DNA of 64,000 nucleotides from CAYNSB01 sp964399625 (GTDB lineage: Bacteria; Planctomycetota; Phycisphaerae; Phycisphaerales; UBA1924): contig CAYNSB010000006.1 in NCBI GenBank assembly GCA_964399625.1, positions 26,461 to 90,460 of the forward strand, given 5' to 3'. The first letter of the stretch is position 1, and each line of letters begins with the position of its first letter. The notes beneath the pieces were generated by a model. The model was not told the DNA's origin, searched no databases, and saw only the letters and a list, made by a program, of their open reading frames with translations. The position numbers and the translations under genes were made by a program. This document shows positions 58,555-64,000 of this stretch, one piece after another.

Positions 58555-59541
58555 CTACGAGGCGTGCTCCCACCCCATCGCCGAGGCGTCGATCGTGCGC
58601 CCGTCCCGGGTCCGCACGACGCACCCGCTCCCGTCGAGAACCCGGCCGACCCGCGTGAAGGCGACACCCGTCTCGATGCACTTGGGAGGAACGCGCGACC
58701 CGGCGGCCACGCACACGAGCAGTTCATGGTCCTCGCCATCGCCCATCCCGCGGCGCAGACGCTCATCGCCCGCGAGCCCGGCGATCTCCCGCGCGATCGG
58801 CAGCGCCGCCTCCTCGAACTCGATCCGCATGCCCGAGGCCCGCGCCAGACGCCCGCCATCGCGCCCCACGCCGTCGGACACATCCATCATCGCGTGCAGC
58901 GCGGGGCCGAGCGCCTCGCAGAGCGCGCGCGCCTCGTGGAGCCTTGGCTCGAACGTGAGATGCCGCCCGAGGCCGGTGCCCGCGTCAAAGCTGCCTCCCA
59001 GCGTGCCGCTCACGTACACCTCGTCGCCCGCGCGGGCGCCATCCCGCGGCACGTGCCCGCGCGAGGGGTGCGGCAGCCCCATCACGCTGACACTCAGCAC
59101 GAGCGGCCCGGGCTGACCCCGGGGGAGCATCGCGATGTCCCCGCCCACGAGGGGACAGCCCCACCGGCGCGCCCAGCGAGACATCGCGTCGAAGAGCTCG
59201 TTGGCGTACGCGCATCCCGCGGGGAGCGTGGCCGCAGCCAGGGCCGCGACGGGCGTGCCGCCACTCGCCGCGATGTCCGACACGGGGCGCGCGATCGCCT
59301 TGCGCGCGACGAGGTCGATCGGCGTCGCGGGAATCGCGCGGAAGTGCCGCCCCTCAACGAGTTGATCAACCTTGAGCAGCACGGGCGCGCCGATCGAGCC
59401 GGGCGCGAGGTTGGGGCTGGCGTCCACGGCTGCGCAGTCGTGCCCCGGACCGGCGATCACGCGCGGAAAGAGCGCCCGCAAGTCACGCGAGCGCTCCGTG
59501 ATGTGAGCAAGCAGTTCGTCCTCGCGCGGGGGCTGGCCCAT
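58555..59541 (-). CDS. thiL: Thiamine-monophosphate kinase
   Basis: 328 residues. PurM-like ATPase: GPGHDCAAVD early, LLKVDQLVEGRHF, ARKAIARPVSDIAASGGTPVAAL with the D-x-x-A-x-G motif, GGDIAMLPRGQP and MMDVSDGVGRDGGRLARASG. It phosphorylates thiamine phosphate to thiamine diphosphate in the cytoplasm. First gene of a leftward operon ThiL, TsaE-YacG, ExbB, ExbD, ExbD. Confidence 0.9.
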   Translation of the reverse strand: MGQPPREDELLAHITERSRDLRALFPRVIAGPGHDCAAVDASPNLAPGSIGAPVLLKVDQLVEGRHFRAIPATPIDLVARKAIARPVSDIAASGGTPVAALAAATLPAGCAYANELFDAMSRWARRWGCPLVGGDIAMLPRGQPGPLVLSVSVMGLPHPSRGHVPRDGARAGDEVYVSGTLGGSFDAGTGLGRHLTFEPRLHEARALCEALGPALHAMMDVSDGVGRDGGRLARASGMRIEFEEAALPIAREIAGLAGDERLRRGMGDGEDHELLVCVAAGSRVPPKCIETGVAFTRVGRVLDGSGCVVRTRDGRTIDASAMGWEHAS

Positions 59542-59575
59542 GGGCCATTGTTCGCGATAGAGAGGGCGGACACCG

Positions 59576-61264
59576 CTAGGGCTGGTACGTCCCTGCGCCG
59601 GGCACCTCCAGGCGAACCCGGTAGAGGCCAGAGCGAGCGGTCAGGTAAAGGGTGCGTCGGTCCTCGTCGCCCCAGGCGAAGTTTGCGGGCAACTCCGGGA
59701 AGCCCAGCACGCCTAGCGTCGCGCCCTTCTCCGAGAATACCCACACCCCGCCCGGGCCGGACACGTAGACGTTGCCCTTGCGATCGACCTTGAGTCCGTC
59801 CAGGGCGATCTCGCCCTTCTCGCTCGTGAGATCGGCAAAGACGCTGGCGTTCGAGAGCGTGCCGTCGCTCGCGACGTCGTACCGCATGACGACCTTCTTC
59901 TGCTCGTCCCAGTTGTCCACGTACAGGTGCTTCTCGTCGGGCGAGAAGGCGAGCCCGTTGGGTCCCTTCAGGTCCGTGCCCACGAGCTTCAGTTCGCCGT
60001 TGATGAGGCAGTACACGCCGGAGAACGGCGTCTCCTTGCGAGGATCGTCGTAGACCTTGGGCAGCCCGAACGGAGGATCCGTGAAGTACAGCGCACCGTC
60101 GGATCGGTAGACGAGGTCGTTGGGGCTGTTGAGGCGCTTGCCCTGGAAGCGATCCGCGAGCACCGTGATCGAGCCGTTGGGCTCCGCACGCGTGACGCGA
60201 CGGTTGCCGTGCTCGCAGATCGTGAGGCGCCCCTGCGGGTCGATCGCGAGCCCGTTGCTGCCCGGCTGGTGGTACTCGCCGATCTCGGCGCCCCACCCCT
60301 CGCGCGCGCCGCGCCCGCTGTACCCGCTGTGCGATCGATAGATCGACACATCGCCCGAACCGGGGTCCCATCGGTGGATGACGTTCTTGTTCGGGTCGGA
60401 GAAGAGGAGATAGCCGCCCGCGCCCCCGCCGCCGAGGCGCGCGTCCCTCACCTGCGGGACCCACACCGGCCCTTCGGTGAACGAGAAGCCTTGCGCCAAT
60501 CGCTCGACCTTCGTGCCCGGGGCGATGATCCGATCGAGCGCCGCGTCCTTGCGGGCGATGGTCACTTCGAACGGCGTGGCGCCCGCGGCCTGCCCCGGCG
60601 CGTAGAAGTCCAGCGCTGCCCCTCGCACCCAGACGTAGTTGCTGGGCGGAGCCGAGATCGGCCCGTTCACGCCGAGGATCGCGATGTCGAAATCCTCGCC
60701 CGGCACAGCGTTGTTCGTCAGCGTCACGCGCGAGGGCGTGTTCCACCCATGCACCAGCGAGCCTCCAGCGCCCTGCGTCTGCCCGAGCACCTGCGGCGTT
60801 CGCCCGTTCACCCACACCTCGGCGTAATCGTCCACGGTGAGGTCCAGCACGATCGTGCTCCCCTTGGCCTCGAACGCGCCGAGGCGCTCGGGCACACGAA
60901 CGTGCAGGCGATACCACCCCATCGCCAGCTTTCCGGGCGTGCGGCGCGCCTCGAGTTGGTCGGGCGCGACGTCCTGCCACGACGCCGATTCGAACTCGGG
61001 CGTCCCGATCCGCGGAACAAGATCGTGCGTGGGCACGGGCTCGCCCGCGGGCTTCAGATCGGGTCCGGGGAGGAGGTTCGTGCTGGGCACGATGCTCGCG
61101 TCGGTGTAGCGCCAATGGGCCGTGACCAACGCAGCCGAGGCGGGGTCGCGCAGGTCGAGCGCGGCCGCGGGCAAGGGCGGACTCTGGTCGGGGCGCGCGT
61201 GAGCGAGGCTGGCGAGCGCGCCGCAGCACAGGGTCAGAAGGGTGGTTCGAGATGGAGTGCGCAT
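59576..61264 (-). CDS. Secreted SMP-30/gluconolactonase-like protein with N-terminal beta domain
   Basis: 562 residues. Signal peptide (TLLTLCCGALASLAHA). Residues about 25-200 form a jelly-roll-like domain (TIVLDLTVDDYAEVWVNGRTP). The SMP-30 propeller then starts near residue 230: GFSFTEGPVWVPQ, PGSNGLAIDPQGRLTICEHGNRR, LNSPNDLVYRSDGALYFTDPPFG and LKGPNGLAFSPDEKHLYVDN. The Glu in FTEGPVW and N in SPNDL are the Ca-binding residues of the family. It would hydrolyse a sugar lactone outside the cell. Downstream of the YHS gene. Confidence 0.85.
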   Translation of the reverse strand: MRTPSRTTLLTLCCGALASLAHARPDQSPPLPAAALDLRDPASAALVTAHWRYTDASIVPSTNLLPGPDLKPAGEPVPTHDLVPRIGTPEFESASWQDVAPDQLEARRTPGKLAMGWYRLHVRVPERLGAFEAKGSTIVLDLTVDDYAEVWVNGRTPQVLGQTQGAGGSLVHGWNTPSRVTLTNNAVPGEDFDIAILGVNGPISAPPSNYVWVRGAALDFYAPGQAAGATPFEVTIARKDAALDRIIAPGTKVERLAQGFSFTEGPVWVPQVRDARLGGGGAGGYLLFSDPNKNVIHRWDPGSGDVSIYRSHSGYSGRGAREGWGAEIGEYHQPGSNGLAIDPQGRLTICEHGNRRVTRAEPNGSITVLADRFQGKRLNSPNDLVYRSDGALYFTDPPFGLPKVYDDPRKETPFSGVYCLINGELKLVGTDLKGPNGLAFSPDEKHLYVDNWDEQKKVVMRYDVASDGTLSNASVFADLTSEKGEIALDGLKVDRKGNVYVSGPGGVWVFSEKGATLGVLGFPELPANFAWGDEDRRTLYLTARSGLYRVRLEVPGAGTYQP

Positions 61265-61316
61265 CGGTGTCCTCTGTGGATCGTGGGGTGAACGGCGAGA
61301 TTGCTTTGCGTTCGTG

Positions 61317-61844
61317 TCAGCCGCCCGTAGCGCAGCGGGTCTTCACGAGCCCGGGCCAGTTCGCGTCGGCCTTGACAAGGTTGTTCTTCGCGTCCTTGTG
61401 CCACAGGTCCCACGCCTTCTGGTTGTGCTGCAGGATCAGTCGTCCGTCCACGATCTCCCAGTACTTCACGTCGACGGGCGAGATTCGGTTGATGGACGCG
61501 GCGTAGGCGCAGAAGCCGCCGAATTGCGGTTCGTACTTGGCGGGGTTCGCGTCGAAAGTGCCCTTGTCCTCCTTCGAGGCGAACCAGTACGTCGCGCCCT
61601 TGTAGGTGGACGCGATCGCGGGATCGCCCTTGACGGGCTTGCCCTGGGTGAAGAACGCCACGGGGTCATGGCCATCGAGCGCCACGCCCTTCTCGTTCAG
61701 GTTCACGATGGACTGCCCGCTCACCGGCGAGTCCTCGCAGTGCGCGGGCGTTTGCGAGGCGCACCCGCCGAGCCCGACGGCGATTCCCGCGCCCGCGAGG
61801 GCGATCGAGGGGACCAGGGCGAGCTTCCAGTTGATCGACTTCAT
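61317..61844 (-). CDS. YHS-domain lipoprotein
   Basis: 175 residues. Signal with lipobox VGLGGC at about residue 28. The YHS fold is visible: KGVALDGHDPVAFF, KGATYWFASKEDKGTF, YEPQFGGFCAYAASI and WEIVDGRLIL. In this 'YHS domain (seleno)protein' family the C in GGxCAY may be selenocysteine; here it is a TGC Cys. Role in metal or copper handling is only suggested by other YHS domains. AAAGGAA lies six bases before ATG 61844. Confidence 0.85.
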   Translation of the reverse strand: MKSINWKLALVPSIALAGAGIAVGLGGCASQTPAHCEDSPVSGQSIVNLNEKGVALDGHDPVAFFTQGKPVKGDPAIASTYKGATYWFASKEDKGTFDANPAKYEPQFGGFCAYAASINRISPVDVKYWEIVDGRLILQHNQKAWDLWHKDAKNNLVKADANWPGLVKTRCATGG

Positions 61845-61970
61845 GTGTGTTCCTTTCGATGTCGTGCGGCGCGGGCGGCACGTGCCGCCCATGCGCCTTG
61901 AGTTGTTGCGTGCGTGCGGGGGTGTGATGCCCGCGACGCGGGCGGGTCACGCGCGACGCTCGCGATCAGT

Positions 61971-62495
61971 TCATCGACGCTGCGCGAACGCGGAGGAGGC
62001 GGAGGTCGCGATCTCCTCGTCCTGCTGCGCGCTGGCGGCGCCGCTGAGGCCCACGGCCCCAACGACGTGCCCGTCTACCTCCAGCAGCACACCGCCCTGG
62101 AGCGGCGTGAAGTCCTGCATCGCGGTCATGGCGTACCGCCCCTTGTTGATCGAATCCTCGAAGGCGCGCGTGTTCTTGCGGAAGAGCGCCGCGGTCCTCG
62201 CCTTGCCGATCGCGACGTGCGACGCCGCGGGAAACGTGCCCTCAATGCGCTCGAACGCGACGAGCGTGCCCGCCTCGTCCACCACCGCCACGGCGCCCGA
62301 GGAGTTGAGCTCCTTGATGCGCGCGAGCGCGGCGTCGAGCGCCGCCCGCGCGCCGCTCTGCGTGAGGACGGGGCGCGTTCTCACGATCGAGGCGTCGCCG
62401 ACTTCGGCCTTCATTGGAGCGCTCGCAGCGCCCTGCTGCGCCCACACGACCACCGAGCCCGCGCCCAGCGCGGCCAGAACCATCGCGATCTTCAT
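61971..62495 (-). CDS. Secreted GlcG/HbpS-family heme-binding-like protein
   Basis: 174 residues. Signal peptide (IAMVLAALGAGSVVVWA). The HbpS/GlcG fold is complete: SGARAALDAALARIKELN, VAVVDEAGTLVAFERIEGTFPAASHVAIGKARTAALFRK in pieces, PLQGGVLLEVDGHVVGAVGLSGA and DEEIATSASSAF. HbpS binds heme outside Streptomyces cells; other members are of unknown function. AAGGAA is eight bases before ATG 62495. It may be co-transcribed with the YHS gene 126 bases downstream. Confidence 0.85.
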   Translation of the reverse strand: MKIAMVLAALGAGSVVVWAQQGAASAPMKAEVGDASIVRTRPVLTQSGARAALDAALARIKELNSSGAVAVVDEAGTLVAFERIEGTFPAASHVAIGKARTAALFRKNTRAFEDSINKGRYAMTAMQDFTPLQGGVLLEVDGHVVGAVGLSGAASAQQDEEIATSASSAFAQRR

Positions 62496-62686
62496 GTGAT
62501 TTCCTTGGAGAGGGTGAGAGGATGAACGGACAGGACGGCCGGGCTCCGTGGAGCGTGGAAGCCCGGCCGCCCGGTCCGATCGCCGCGTGTGCGGGATCGA
62601 AGCCAGGCAAGGGAAGGAGGAGGACGTGGGGTGCTGTGGCTGCCCGCGTGCCGCGGGCCCGTCGTGATCTTGGATGCTCGCGCGGG

Positions 62687-62705
62687 CGGGCCGTTTCGTG
62701 GCCCG
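62687..62705 (-). terminator. Weak stem after the GH63-like gene
   Basis: CGGGCC and GGCCCG arms around seven bases, 11 bases past the stop at 62716. There is no T-run after it, so the terminator call is weak. Confidence 0.3.
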
Positions 62706-62715
62706 ACGAGATTCG

Positions 62716-64000
62716 CTAGCGAGCGCCCGCGAGGCGAGCGTGGGCGTGCTCGTGGGCGGCGTCGGACAGTGGCGCATCGTGCAGCATCTGCAGCACCAGC
62801 GCCGTCCACCCCGTCTGGTGGCTCGCGCCCAGCCCGCGCCCCGTGTCGCCGTGGAAGTGCTCGTAGAAGTACACGAGGTCCTTCCAGTTCGGATCGTTGG
62901 AGAATCGGGCCTCGCCGCCGTGGCACGGGCGACGACCGCTCGCGTCGGGCATGAACAGCATCGAGAGGCGCCGGCGGATCTCGCTCGCGGCCTGCGCCAG
63001 GTTCACCATGTGCCCGGACCCGTGCGGGAGCTCGACCTCGAGGTCATCTCCGTAGAAGTGGTAGTACCGCTCCAGGGCCTCGATGAGCAGGAAGTTGAGC
63101 GGGAACCAGATGGGCCCGCGCCAGTTGGAGTTGCCCCCGAAGAGCGCGGTGTTCGATTCTCCGGGCACGTAGCTCACGCCGTAGGACTGGTGGTCCCAGT
63201 GGAAGGTGTAGGGCTCGCGCTCGTGGAACTTGGAGAGCGAACGCACGCCGTAGGGCGAGAGGAACTCGGACTCGTCCAGGAGGTAGCGGAGCACGCGTGT
63301 GAGGCGCTCGCGCGTGGGGATGGCGAGCAGGCGGTGCCCGCCCATGTCGCCCTCGCCGCCGTGCGCGCACGAGCAGGTCGCCTGCCACGGCAGGTCCTTG
63401 CGATGGTCGAGGAACCACTGCATCCGCTTCTTGAACCCGGGGAGGCGGTCGATCGTGTCGCTCTCGAGGATCTCGACCGCGAGCAGCGGGACCATGCCCA
63501 CGAGCGAGCGGACGCGGAGCGGGATGGTTCGACCGCCGTCGTCGGTCAGCTTGATCTGGTCGTAGTAGAACCCGTCCTGCTCGTCCCAGAGGCCCGTGCC
63601 GCCCAGCGTGTTCATCGCGTCGGTGATCGCGACGAAGTGCTCGAAGAACTTGCTGGCCACGTCCTCGTACGCCGGGTCGTGCTGCGCCAGTTCCAGCGCC
63701 ATGCTCAGCATCGTCCCGCAATAGAACGCCATCCACGCGGTCCCGTCCGCCTGCTCCAGGTGCCCGCCCGTGGGCAGAGGCCTGGACCGGTCAAAGACCC
63801 CGATGTTGTCGAGCCCCAGGAAGCCCCCGGCGAAGAGGTTCTTGCCCGACGGGTCCTTCCGGTTCACCCACCACGTGAAGTTCAGCATCAACTTCTGGAA
63901 CGTCCGCGCCAGGAACAGCCGGTCCCGCTTCCCGCGCGGGCCCGTCATCTTGTACACCCGCCAGCACGCCCACGCGTGCACCGGGGGATTCACGTCCCCC
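62716..64000 (-). CDS. GH63/MGH1-like glycoside hydrolase, N-terminus cut by window edge
   Basis: The frame is open to the right edge (428 codons seen), so the N-terminal part is missing. The (alpha/alpha)6-barrel part is visible: DVNPPVHAWACWRVYKM with the acid-rich W-x-x-P-x-H-A block, FLGLDNIGVFDRS, EQADGTAWMAFYC, GLWDEQDGFYYD and NSNWRGPIWFPLNFLLIEAL, then LVYFYEHFHGDTGRGLGASHQTGWTALV. Members hydrolyse alpha-glucosides or mannosylglycerate. The general acid is probably in DGTAW or DEQDGF. No signal peptide can be judged. Confidence 0.85.
   Translation of the reverse strand, partial: GDVNPPVHAWACWRVYKMTGPRGKRDRLFLARTFQKLMLNFTWWVNRKDPSGKNLFAGGFLGLDNIGVFDRSRPLPTGGHLEQADGTAWMAFYCGTMLSMALELAQHDPAYEDVASKFFEHFVAITDAMNTLGGTGLWDEQDGFYYDQIKLTDDGGRTIPLRVRSLVGMVPLLAVEILESDTIDRLPGFKKRMQWFLDHRKDLPWQATCSCAHGGEGDMGGHRLLAIPTRERLTRVLRYLLDESEFLSPYGVRSLSKFHEREPYTFHWDHQSYGVSYVPGESNTALFGGNSNWRGPIWFPLNFLLIEALERYYHFYGDDLEVELPHGSGHMVNLAQAASEIRRRLSMLFMPDASGRRPCHGGEARFSNDPNWKDLVYFYEHFHGDTGRGLGASHQTGWTALVLQMLHDAPLSDAAHEHAHARLAGAR

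Overview
The window is very GC-rich (near 70% by eye) and gene-dense. It reads as chromosome of a planctomycete of the class Phycisphaerae. Evidence: three proteins end in the Cys/Asn/Asp-rich two-repeat 'GC-type dockerin' tail typical of Phycisphaerales; there is a planctomycete-style pseudopilin, DUF1573 and DUF4349 proteins, two ECF sigma genes each beside a membrane partner gene, and Gram-negative envelope genes (LptE, a BamD-like protein, ExbB/ExbD). I see no tRNA, rRNA, CRISPR array, insertion sequence or phage gene. Both ends cut genes: a FAD oxidoreductase on the left and a GH63-like glycosidase on the right. No stretch longer than 300 bases lacks a gene; the largest gaps are 12985-13278, 40358-40622, 41187-41431 and 1485-1728.

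Layout. 1-12.9 kb: FAD oxidoreductase; LuxR regulator; lipoprotein; group II PLP decarboxylase; M3 peptidase; two tandem secreted ClpP/NfeD-like paralogues (one keeps the Ser, one lost it); CCA-adding enzyme; DUF4230 and membrane-protein pair. 13-19.6 kb: HTH/membrane protein, GbsR regulator, RmuC, DinB protein, ECF sigma plus DUF4349 partner, cupin. 19.6-24.8 kb: envelope quality and biogenesis genes (FtsH, LptE, BamD-like) and a Tat-exported epimerase-fold protein. 24.9-32.5 kb: the dockerin region, with an ADP-ribosylglycohydrolase, an M23 peptidase, DusB, a pseudopilin, and an ECF sigma factor next to a membrane protein that itself carries dockerin repeats. 32.6-40 kb: DUF1573-rhodanese-MauE/DoxX cluster, ribosomal protein S18, a free-Met-sulfoxide-reductase-like GAF protein, GNAT, an anchored MsrB-MsrA fusion, a BNR-repeat protein behind a strong hairpin, and an ABM protein. 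40-48 kb: Gly-rich RRM protein with a clear terminator, a tiny lipoprotein, DUF486, IlvE, NadE, an AglD-like flippase and a PMT-like membrane protein. 48-56 kb: Fur-like regulator, then a leftward run of YfiH, metal-type binding protein, distant BshC-like protein and GT2, an orphan UgpC ATPase, STAS and DUF1572 genes. 56-64 kb: operon ThiL, TsaE-YacG fusion, ExbB, ExbD, ExbD; then SMP-30, YHS lipoprotein, GlcG-like protein and the glycosidase.

Themes. Envelope assembly and proteolysis, surface display through GC-dockerin tails, and thiol/methionine redox repair dominate. The most distinctive items are the dockerin-tailed putative anti-sigma factor, the TsaE-YacG fusion whose zinc site has decayed, the active/inactive ClpP-like pair, the DUF1573-rhodanese-MauE cluster, and strong overuse of the palindrome GCGATCGC, produced partly by writing Asp-Arg as GAT-CGN although Asp is otherwise mostly GAC.
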